Assembly (NCBI GenBank): GCA_029582155.1
Contig: CM055907.1
Location: 13,103,492-13,167,491, forward strand
From: Panopea generosa
Taxonomy: Eukaryota > Mollusca > Bivalvia > Adapedonta > Hiatellidae
DNA: 64,000 bases
Direction: 5' to 3'
Positions 55,609 through 64,000 of the stretch are shown in pieces. A program made the position numbers and the translations under genes. The notes beneath the pieces are model-generated. The model saw only the letters and a list, made by a program, of their open reading frames with translations, was not told where the DNA came from and did no database searches. The number at the start of each line of letters is the position of its first letter. Within the stretch, counting starts at the first letter, position 1.

Positions 55609-55773
55609 TTCCGGCTTTTCACCATCGTAGTTTCGACTTTTGATCATCGTTGTTTCAATATTTTCGCCATTGTAGTTACGAATTTTTTAACATCGTAGTT
55701 TCGGCTCTTCACCATCGTTGTTTCGACTTTTCACCATCGCAATTTCGTTGTTTCGACTAAATATGCCACGGTG
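55541..55773. mobile_element. MITE with CACCGTGGCATATTT ends (copy B)
   Basis: Orthologue of 38013-38248 with a 3-bp shorter core and the same perfect 15-bp ends. Confidence 0.85.
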
Positions 55774-55951
55774 AGTATTAAATCAAATACAATTTAAAAA
55801 ACAGGTTAATTTGCTTTTGAACTGTTAACTATATCTGGGCATTTATTAAACTGTATAAAAGTTGGTGTACGTAAACGTCAAATATGATTTGTTGATTTAA
55901 TTTCGGATAAATTCGTTTTCGGATAGATCTTCAGTTTGTTTCTGTTTCTGG

Positions 55952-56802
55952 ATGTATATGCAATCATTGTTATTATTAGAGATACTTACTAGAATAGAAA
56001 GTAAATCAGACAGAGAAAGCCTAGAGACAACCGTATGTTTCTATATGGATAAAGTCCTTACATGCTCTCTTGCAAATATTTCCAATTTCTATCATAAACG
56101 GAAATTTAACGCCTACAACCTAACCGCCCACTGCTCAACATATAAAATAGCGTATAAAGTTATGTGGAACAAATGCTGGAAGAGTGGCAAAAGAAATATC
56201 GAGTGCTCTACTTGTCATTTAGGAAAAAATAGTTGAAAACTGTCCAAACACAAGTAAGTTGATACTGTGGTCGGATTCGGACAACAGAAAGAAACAGCCC
56301 TATAAGTTTTGTGCTTTAGATATTTCTACAGCGTCATTCACAGCTAATATCTATTAAATGGAAACAATGATGTACTCCAGGTCACCCATGCATTCAGGAA
56401 GTGGATTATAATCACTCCCATAGTGAAAGAAATCTGTGCAAATCTGACATTTACAGTCCTCTGAGTTTAATATGGAGCATTTGAGAAATTCGGAAAGCAA
56501 CAATAATAATTCAGAAGATGAAGAATGCTGAACTATTTGATTTTTAAACAGCAGTGTTAACACTTAAAGATATCCAATATACAACTATGAAGTCCCTTAT
56601 GTATCTGGGAGCCTTGCCATTTACAATATTTTTCAAGGTTTCCTTTGCAAACGGCTGCAATGTATTTGAAGTTAGTGTTATGCGACACACACGGAATAAG
56701 AACAACCTAATACTACCAACAGTACGTCAATTAAATAAAGCACCAGATATTAGCGACGCCGAGAAGAAAGATATTGAGGACATGTTGAAATTGAAAATTT
56801 GA
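55952..56802 (+). pseudogene. Dead transposon-protein gene (unit 1, copy B)
   Basis: Same blocks as 38428-39290: ESLETTVCFYMDKVLTCSLA, NFYHKRKFNAYNLTAHCS, then the shifted EKIVENCPNTSKLILWSDSD, and 56554-56802 (LTLKDIQYTTMKSLMYLGAL ... DISDAEKKDIEDMLKLKI). The frameshift at the AAAAAATAGTTGA site is identical to copy A, while copy B has gained a TGA after LKLKI. Confidence 0.62.
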
Positions 56803-56866
56803 AATAAAAGACGAAACTAGAAATTGCTATAAACATTGATAACAAACGTTCACAGTTTTGAGATAC

Positions 56867-57096
56867 TGTTTGTCACTGATACGTGATGTAAATATGTTCG
56901 TTATTACGTTACCTGTTATGTATTACAAATAGAGAACATATTATGATTTTTAATTGTTTGAACTTTCTCAGGAAGAGCATACCATATTACAATACTATTG
57001 AAGAAAAACAATAATTTTTTTATATGGATACATGAAAATAAATTTACTTCTGAACAATTTGTGAAGTGTTCCATCATATATGATGGTCACTTGTCC
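56867..57096. other. Junction after unit 1, copy B
   Basis: No feature recognised; probably 3' flank of the LINE relic at 57097. Confidence 0.35.
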
Positions 57097-57300
57097 TAAT
57101 ATATTTTATGCACATGGTTTATTTCTAATGTTTTAGCTCTGTTCAATATACCAAGCTTTTGACCAAGTTTATGAAAGTCACTACATTTAATTGATGTTCT
57201 TGGTGGGACACTCAAAATGAATCCGATAACCTTGTTTTGTGTCACTTGAAGTTTAGATTTGAGTGTTCTGTTAAGGGTGTTAAGCCGAACTGACCAAGCT
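57097..57300 (-). pseudogene. Non-LTR retrotransposon reverse transcriptase C-terminal relic
   Basis: Minus strand, about 65 codons open: LNRTLKSKLQVTQNKVIGFI then LSVPPRTSIKCSDFHKLGQK and LEINHVHKIY before TAG. The pattern SKLQ-x-x-QNK-x-IRFIL-x-x-PPRTH is the thumb region just after the polymerase core in many LINE ORF2 proteins. Upstream polymerase motifs are not present. Confidence 0.6.
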
Positions 57301-57980
57301 AGTTAAACTAAGATAGGATAAAAGAATTGCAAAATTCATAATATTAAATGTTTTGACTTTAAAGTGTGGTCATAACAACTCACAGAGAAATTGTTCATTT
57401 TGATATTTTCCATTTCCAACCGAATTATTATTAATTGTTTTTTTCGTTTCTTCTTATTATATTCATATTTTTCAAAAGCAAGTAATATTTTAGAATTTAC
57501 AAAGCTTTTACACTACTATTTAAGTACTACCGATAAGTGCGCACATCTGAGTGACATAAATAGTTAACATTTAAGAGATTTAAAGCTTTCATCAGCTATT
57601 ATTTGAAACCCAGTAAAACTTTATGGTCGGAGGACCCTCGCTGTGTAGGGATGGACGTAACATAAATGGATTTTGTTCTGTTCTCAAAAACAAGTTATAT
57701 TAGAAAAAACGGCGAAGATAGGTCAAACTTAAAAATTAAATATCAGTTAGACGATTTATTTCATTAAATTGAAGTGTGTCCAATCGACTCACTATAATAG
57801 TAAAAAGAATCGTAAATTTTTCCCAAAGACACATTTCTAATTATCTAAACATGTATAACACACAGGATTCTGTAATTATTCAGGAATGAAAAGTATGTCA
57901 AAACACATATTATGATTGTTTTATTTTTGAAAACGGCAGAAAATAAGCGAAATAACACTTTCAGAATCTTTGACGGCGTT
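57301..57980. other. Spacer without recognised features
   Basis: AT-rich, no exon, array or SINE recognised. Confidence 0.45.
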
Positions 57981-57984
57981 TTTC

Positions 57985-58135
57985 ATAAAAAGTGAATAAA
58001 GGACAAAGATCACTATAAGAGTCAAGTGACGACATGGTTGTGGCCTAGGATCGAACCAACGCCCCATGTATGACTGTTTTAGACATTTCACTGGCTTATC
58101 GAGACAAGTTGTCCCCCTTGATATCAACGGTTTTT
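57985..58135 (-). mobile_element. Possible tRNA-like SINE fragment
   Basis: On the minus strand GATAAGCCAGTGAAATGTCT ... GCGTTGGTTCGATCCTAGGC contains a B box GGTTCGATCC; the A box is poor. No second copy in the window. Confidence 0.35.
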
Positions 58136-58699
58136 TTTATTATTTACCTGGCTAAACCGTGATATTTGGTAATAATATTTTCATAATTAATGGTTAAAAT
58201 TGAACCAAAAGGTACCATGTGTCAAATAGCACCTTCTTGCTCAGACTAAAAGATGACTTTTTCAACATCTTAAAACTGAAATGTGACCAAACAAGTGCTC
58301 AGTGAACTATTTGCACTATAATTGTAGTCATAATGACATTTAATATATTAATAATATTTTTGTTTATTTTATTTAAAATATAATCAGTTAATGTTTAATT
58401 GTGATAAAAATAAAGTTTACTATACTAGCAAACAACTACAATATTGAGCCATGCCAAGGATAAAACCATTCTTCTCGGTACTGCAAAGTCAATTGAAACT
58501 AGGTTCTGAAGCCAGAAGACTGTTTGTATGAAGTGTGCTTCATTTAATTCGTTCTTTAAGCTGCTTTCGAACCAGTGGTCTAGTTGTCTGCAAAGTACCC
58601 ATGGAAATCTTCTAGTATGATTCTTTTTATGCATAGAGTAATCAAGTCCCTTTTCTTCTGAAATGATATTGCCAACTTGTCATAGCAACGACTCATATC

Positions 58700-59050
58700 A
58701 GACACATGTTCTGGCCATTCGTGAAGTTTGCCCTTTTTACGACTGGCTTTACATGGAAATCTTTCCTCATTTGTATCCACTTAATTTTCAGCCAGTTGAT
58801 ACGCTCTCAAGTGGTTGAAAATAAGAGGTATGAACAGTTTTTTGGTACCAACGATTTGAAGTCCAAGACATGATCATAACACATTGGTACAGCAATATAT
58901 GGATTTTTCTCTGTGTATTCCTCTGTTATGGTACAAAGATGAATGTATTTTCGTGAATATTTCAATTGTAGAGTGAACAGAGTCGCACTCAATCTGTGAC
59001 CAGAATGTAGACATTTATAATTATTTTTTTGTAACTGGGGTATTTGCGAC
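58700..59050 (-). pseudogene. Possible C-terminal relic of an invertebrate transposon-protein family
   Basis: Minus-strand pieces NNYKCLHSGHRL, EEYTEKNPYIAV, LVPKNCSYLL and, after a stop, ERINWLKIKWIQMRKDF resemble the region before the C-terminus (xVNWLKIRW-like motif) of the same kind of protein as the dead gene in unit 1. Several stops. Weak evidence; the remaining open frames 58425-58780 are of unknown origin. Confidence 0.3.
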
Positions 59051-59056
59051 ATTGTA

Positions 59057-59670
59057 TGAGGGGCATCAGAAAAGTCTGTGCATTTGACGCGATGTAAGAA
59101 AGCAAAGCTTACTTTGATTAAACTGACTATATCAGATACTCCAAGTACTCCCAACACGTTTGCACACTTTTTCAAATTATGCCACTCAGAAAATGCCTTT
59201 CTGTAGTCCTCTTTTGGTATATTACTGATACAGTGAAGTCCTGCTGATCTGACCTCCTGACGGGACTCGTACTTGCGGCGGTTTCACATACACTGTTTGA
59301 TGACAGAATTGAGCTAGAAGTAAAAAGTGGGTGGACCTTGGCGTTGTGATTAGTAATCTAGGGAAGGACTTTGGTGCATAAAACCTTTTAGTAACATTAG
59401 TGTGTCAAGGTACACTGTACTGGCACCTGTGCCACCAATTCAGTCTGTATCCTAATATAAGGCATTATTTACACGTTTCAGTCTTGGTTCTCCTTGCTAT
59501 TTGAGGCCTTTCCCCATTTTACCTATCCAAACTTTATTATTTTCTTTTGCTTCCAGTTCAAAAAATGATACCCATGTTTCATCACCAGTACACGACTCTT
59601 GCAGCCGCCTAAGATCATAACCACCGTACCTATCTAAATATTCTTAAGCCATTTTGTGTGCATGCTGCAT
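59057..59670 (-). mobile_element. Truncated mariner element with dead transposase
   Basis: Minus strand: AHKMA, stop, EYLDRYGGYDLRRLQES, CTGDETWVSFFELEAKENNK (first catalytic Asp in TGDETW), VWIGKMGKGLK, stop, then a scrambled middle and RRKYESRQEV, CISNIPKEDYRKAFSEWHN and LKKCANVLGV, the family's C-terminus. The right-hand terminal repeat TGAGGGGCATCAGAAAAGTC is preceded by TA at 59055-59056. The 5' half is missing, cut at the microsatellite at 59672. Many stops, so inactive. Confidence 0.82.
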
Positions 59671-59671
59671 C

Positions 59672-59687
59672 TCTGTCTGTCTGTCTG

Positions 59688-59746
<59 letters not shown>
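59672..59746. repeat. (CTGT)n microsatellite at the unit 2 boundary
   Basis: About 18 units with one 1-bp slip (TCTTGTCTG). It separates the broken mariner from the start of duplication unit 2, copy B, 16 bp later. Confidence 0.95.
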
Positions 59747-59906
59747 ATGTGCGGTATAGCTCATGTTACGCATGGCTATTCAGTAAAAATGCTCCACTGC
59801 TCTTAAGTAGGATATTGTGATTGGTTAATTGACTGATTGGTTGATAGTTCTCAAAGTTCAAAACCTACATTTCAATAATTATTCAATTATTTACTAAGCC
59901 TCCAAT

Positions 59907-59993
59907 ATGGGCGAAGAGGAGGACTCTGGTTATATAATGTGGTTTTCTTGTATCTGTCTTGCACTTGGATGTCTGTGTGTTGTTTCTTGGTAG
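59907..59993 (+). CDS. Short ORF, acidic start plus membrane-like segment (unit 2, copy B)
   Basis: Orthologue of 26867-26953 with the same length; one Ile-to-Val change. Unknown function; may be a first exon ending at TTCTTG|GTAGTT. Confidence 0.3.
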   Translation: MGEEEDSGYIMWFSCICLALGCLCVVSW

Positions 59994-60630
59994 TTTTACA
60001 TTTATTTACTTTTATCTTTCATGAAGGTATGCCCCCTTTTGGACTTTTTCAGGTTAATTAAATCATTTCAGTGTACCTTTAATGTTCATATGTCCACACA
60101 TGATATTGTTTTCTATGAAATCGCTGGTGTATAGTTGAGGGTACTGTCCTTGATAGTTTTGTATTACCATTTTATTGATGTAAATCTGTTTCTTTATTTG
60201 TACAAGTGAGAAAAGCTGCACAGCAGGTTCTATAGGGTAGCAGCTATAAAAGAGTTTGCCGTCTCATGTTATATATTTTTAATCTGCACAAAGTGCTTAT
60301 TGTCAATCGAATTATTATTTTAAGGAACTTTAAATAATGATGATTTTAAGACATTAACCCTACATGGGCATTATCAGCTTCCATGACTAGAATGAATTCA
60401 GCTTAATTGTTCATGCGGGAATTTCAGATTTTGATTCCCATTGTCAAACAAAAGCCAATGTCTTCCTGAATACCACCTGTTGGTGCGTTGGGATTTTATG
60501 GTTACAAGTATCATAATAATGGCAGACAATCTGTCGTAGGTTCTGTGAGTATAGAACTCAGTTTACTGAATACGACAGACATCTTCAATACCACATATAG
60601 CTTTATAAATATATGATCAGCGCGATATAA

Positions 60631-60951
60631 CAAACTATATGTAGTACTACATCTCTTCTTCCTAGTGTAAAGCACGATTCCCTGGAGGTACTGTATTGTA
60701 AAACATATAGGACTTTCAAATTTCTCAGTAAACTTTGTGACCGAAAATCAAATCCAGGTCTTCTGAAATACTTGAAATCTACAGATCCGATGGAAGTCAA
60801 AATAAATCTGGGATTTTCATCCACCACCAGTGTAATGAAACCCTATTTAGTATTTAGTGATATAACACTTAGAGGGCCTCTGTGCTCAAGTCGTGTAAAT
60901 CTCTCTCTATCAACTGCCGATCACTACCACATCAATACTCACGCCAGCTAA
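60631..60951 (+). CDS. 107-codon open segment of unknown function (unit 2, copy B)
   Basis: Same frame and length as 27590-27910 with about eight substitutions and no indel. Donor-like GGAG|GTAAGAA follows near 61010. Confidence 0.3.
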   Translation, partial: QTICSTTSLLPSVKHDSLEVLYCKTYRTFKFLSKLCDRKSNPGLLKYLKSTDPMEVKINLGFSSTTSVMKPYLVFSDITLRGPLCSSRVNLSLSTADHYHINTHAS

Positions 60952-61614
60952 TTGGGCTAATGAGGGAATTGCCGGTCAAGCAGTAACGAAGTTAATAAAC
61001 GGTGACCGGAGGTAAGAAATTCTTGTTTATTTTTGTATCATAATGATGTTTAAATTTCTAATTCTATAGTTCCACACGATATTTATACCTTAATGTGTCA
61101 GTCTTATATTTGATGCAAGGGTGTTTCTTCAAATCGTTTCCATTTGCTCATTTGTATGCTTTTTGTGAATGGTGAGAAAGGAAACAGTCGAAAATCAGTA
61201 TTTTCTCATGTAGTCTTACTCAATCAAAATCTCCCAAAGGTAGTCGATGAACTAGAAACGATATGACTAAGAGGTGTAATGAAGAATTGTTTAAGGCAGA
61301 TTACTGAACACAAATTTCCATCAAATAACACTTAGACTTGGGTATGATATAGTCGAGTGGGTTGAAACTGATGACACACAACAAATGAGGTATTCTCTAG
61401 AAACACTACAATTTGTTTGGGTTGGTAGAAAGGTTGCTGTTGGTTTTTTTTGTTTTTTTTTTGTTTGTTTGTTTTTGTTGTTTTTTGTTTGTTTGTTTTT
61501 TTTTGTGTTTTTTTTGTTGTTTTTTTGTTTGCTTTTTTGAGGGGGGTAGGGGGGGGGGGGGTGCGCTTTGTAAGATTTATGTTGGGTATGAAAAATAAAA
61601 CATATGATTTAAGG

Positions 61615-62019
61615 ATGCACTGCCCTGGACCAAATAATAATAAAATAAAGTTTGCTTGTCCTAGTGAAGAAGTTTACTTGTGTATGATTCTTTTCAAAAA
61701 CAGCTACCCGTTACAAACAAGTCAGGATTTCTTGAACCGATGATAAAATACAAAGCCAAAGCAAATCACAGTGAAAATTCCTATGTTATAATGTTCGATG
61801 GTTATTATAAATTAGATATGCTTGGGTATGAAAAAGAAAAAACAAAAAACACTCTGGAAAATTGAAGAAATAAAAAGACACTTTAAACTATTAGATGAGT
61901 TTGAGGCAACGACTTTAGAAATACAAAATGAATCAAATGTCAGAGAAACACCTAGTACATTTACTGAAATGGTGTTTACATATCTAATAGGATTAATAAT
62001 GATATTTTCAGAAACATAA
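61615..62019 (+). pseudogene. Unknown ~155-residue ORF (unit 2, copy B), frame-disrupted
   Basis: Starts MHCPGPNNNKIKFACPSEEV, loses frame near 61672 (3-bp gap plus 1-bp shift relative to copy A) and near 61838. It continues as WKIEEIKRHFKLLDEFEATT and NESNVRETPSTFTEMVFTYL, ending IGLIMIFSET. The hydrophobic end suggests a membrane anchor that copy A has lost. Confidence 0.38.
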
Positions 62020-63496
62020 AGAGCACTGAGATCACTTAAAGTAAAGAAAACACTTTCACAGGACTTCAATTCAATTCAAATTCAATTCAAATTTATTCAG
62101 GTATATAAGATCATTATACAACATATATATATATCATGATGATGATAAAATAACAGTTATAAATCAAGAAAATAAATAAGTAAAATAATTAAAGTAATCA
62201 TCTAAAAATTAAAGATCTTATAACCTGGGATAACCCATTAAAGCAACAAACGCGCTTATTTCCAACAGGGTCCCTTCACAAATTGAACGAAATGTGTGTA
62301 GACAAGTTCGCTTATGCAATAGATTCACGTTGAACTTGTCTATGGAAAATTAAAAATACACTGGATACGGCATTACAGGTTCAAAAGTATCTTTAAGAAA
62401 CTGGAGCACATCTAAATAGAGTTGAAAGATTATTTGCAAAGTCTGATTCGGTCGATTTGGGAAAATACTTAGAGTCAATGGGTAGCACCTAATTAAACAA
62501 TGACATAAACAGGGCTCGAACTCAAAACTCTGTTTCTATTAATCTAGCAAGGTCTTTTGATTTAGGAATTATACACGAGAAAAAATTTTTTTTTCGACTT
62601 TTTCCTTTCTCGCCGTTAACAAAAGCATACAAATTTGAGCAAATGGAAACGATTTGAAGAAATACCCTTGCATCGAATGTAAGGAGATTTGACCTACATG
62701 TAAAGGTAAACATATCAGGTGGAACTATGTATTTAACACACATTTAAAGGCAAAGATCCATCTAAAACTTACCCGCAAGAAATCAAATTCTGCTAATACC
62801 ATTAAACGTCCATAATAGCATTGTGAGGGCCTTCCTCCAAAATAAAATTTAAAAATGTGAAATCAACAGGAAACATTAAAACACAAGGCCCTCGGTAAAA
62901 AACACAGACTCCATGCACAAGACACAATCACAAGCAACCACTATAAAAGACACAACAAACATTAAATAAGCTGGTAGGGGTGGTCAATTGTCAAACGGCA
63001 ACATAAAAATTTGAAACATTTTTTAAGGTGCACCAAACCTCACTTTTAACCTTCTTTTAAAATTAGAAATACCTTTTTATAAACCACTGCACACTGCACA
63101 AAAGACTCTCGCTCTCACATGATGAACTCTTTTGCTGTCAAAAAGCTACCACACAGATTTACAATAAGTCCGTTTTTTTATTCGGGTGCCCTCTCGTACC
63201 TGCAAACAATTTCCGGGGAACCATGGCTCTCCATCACAAATACAAGCTGAAAAGTCGTCATATTTGCAACACGAGAGTCTAACAAATTCTTCCATTTAGA
63301 AGGCATGTTTTATGACTACTTGACAATCAGACAGACGAACAAACGGACTACCTAATTTAAAACAATGGGCATCTTCTATAAGGTGCGATAGACATGAATT
63401 GTGAATATGGGGTCATATTTAATTAGCGGTCACTTTTTCGAAAGAGAGGTCACTTTTATGTGTAGAACATACCCAACATGAAAGTTTATTTATAAT

Positions 63497-63830
63497 TGGT
63501 TACACAAATAGATGGATCTCTGAATGCCTCTACACACGGACATGCAATGTTACACAAATAGATGGATCTCTGAATGGCTCTACACACGGACCTGCAATGG
63601 TTACACAAATAGATGGATCTCTGAATGCTTCTACACATAGACCTGCAATGGTTACACAAATAGATGGATCTCTGAATGCCTCTACACACGGACCTGCAAT
63701 GATTACACAAATAGATAGATCTTTGAATGCCTCTACACATGACCTGCAATGGTTACACAAATAGATGAATCTCTGAATGCCTCTACACACGGACCTGCAA
63801 TGGTTACACAAATAGATGGATCTCTGAATG
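63497..63830. repeat. 51-bp tandem array, about 7 units (unit 2, copy B)
   Basis: Same unit as 30448-31320; the first ten or so units of copy A are missing, so the arrays differ by contraction or expansion. Two units lack one base, breaking any open frame. Confidence 0.9.
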
Positions 63831-64000
63831 GCCTGTATGTGTTACACAAATTGAATACGCAATGTCACACATCCGGACCTCATAACGTGGGAAAATATCG
63901 CAATTTAAGAATTGTGATTATTTACTTTCTTTTTTTTATTCAGCGTACTGGCTAAAATTGTGAAAACCATATCCTATTCCAAAGTGTGGTTCTTGGATTG

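Larger units (their letters stand above)
48501..56866 (+). repeat. Duplication unit 1, copy B, split by a 5-kb insertion
   Basis: 48501-48736 matches 35951-36178 and 53720-56866 matches 36175-39346, both in the same orientation. Homology stops near 56866 (TTTGTCACTGATACG versus TTTGTCATTGTAGCA in copy A). Confidence 0.92.
59763..64000 (+). repeat. Duplication unit 2, copy B (runs off the window)
   Basis: Matches 26723-31500, same strand. Copy-specific changes include a shorter 51-bp array, a TA inside the G run near 61550, and single-base indels in the ~155-residue ORF. Confidence 0.93.

Overview
The window looks like AT-rich intergenic and intronic DNA of an invertebrate animal, most likely a bivalve mollusc. 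This is an inference from four things: intron-split coding fragments with GT-AG boundaries, several tRNA-derived SINE families, long tandem arrays, and repeat families with AGCTCACCTG...CAGGTGAGCT hairpins of the kind abundant in bivalve genomes. There are no bacterial operons, no CRISPR array and no convincing rRNA or tRNA genes. Exact species cannot be told. Coordinates read by eye may be off by a base or two.

Layout. 0.46-1.7 kb: 21 tandem copies of a 58-bp unit that appears to derive from a tRNA-like SINE head. 1.9-9 kb: the two halves of a PIF/Harbinger system facing each other, a four-exon Myb/SANT-like DNA-binding protein (+) and a three-exon DDE transposase (-). Both are decayed or doubtful, and the introns of the first are filled with younger SINEs, a Tigger-type element and a 24-bp repeat. 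10-25.6 kb: transposon-rich spacer with a hAT element inside a SINE, two TTAA-flanked piggyBac-type MITEs, a 63-bp x 17 array, long degenerate repeats and a 1.4-kb TAG-rich array. 26.7-31.5 kb: duplication unit 2, copy A, with conserved unknown ORFs, a 130-bp inverted repeat and a 51-bp array. 32-35.6 kb: nested SINEs, a third piggyBac MITE and minisatellites. 35.95-39.35 kb: duplication unit 1, copy A, with a dead transposon-type protein gene and a MITE, ended by a truncated LINE. 41.2-42.2 kb: the only intact, confident protein gene, an intronless class A GPCR preceded by a four-fold repeat. 43-44.6 kb: bivalve-type repeat. 48.5-56.9 kb: unit 1, copy B, split by a ~5-kb insertion. 57-59.7 kb: LINE, mariner and unknown transposon relics. 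59.76-64 kb: unit 2, copy B, running off the end.

The genes do not form a pathway. The strongest biology is (i) the Harbinger pair, whose two proteins normally act together (the Myb-like partner helps carry and target the transposase), (ii) the GPCR, and (iii) two kilobase-scale duplications in mirror order (2A-1A-1B-2B, all same strand) that share old disabling mutations and TE insertions, which dates those events relative to each other. The best candidate for something undescribed is the 5-kb insertion at 48737-53719, which has a clean empty site in the sister copy. Second is the duplicated unit 2 with its unknown ORFs and internal inverted repeat.
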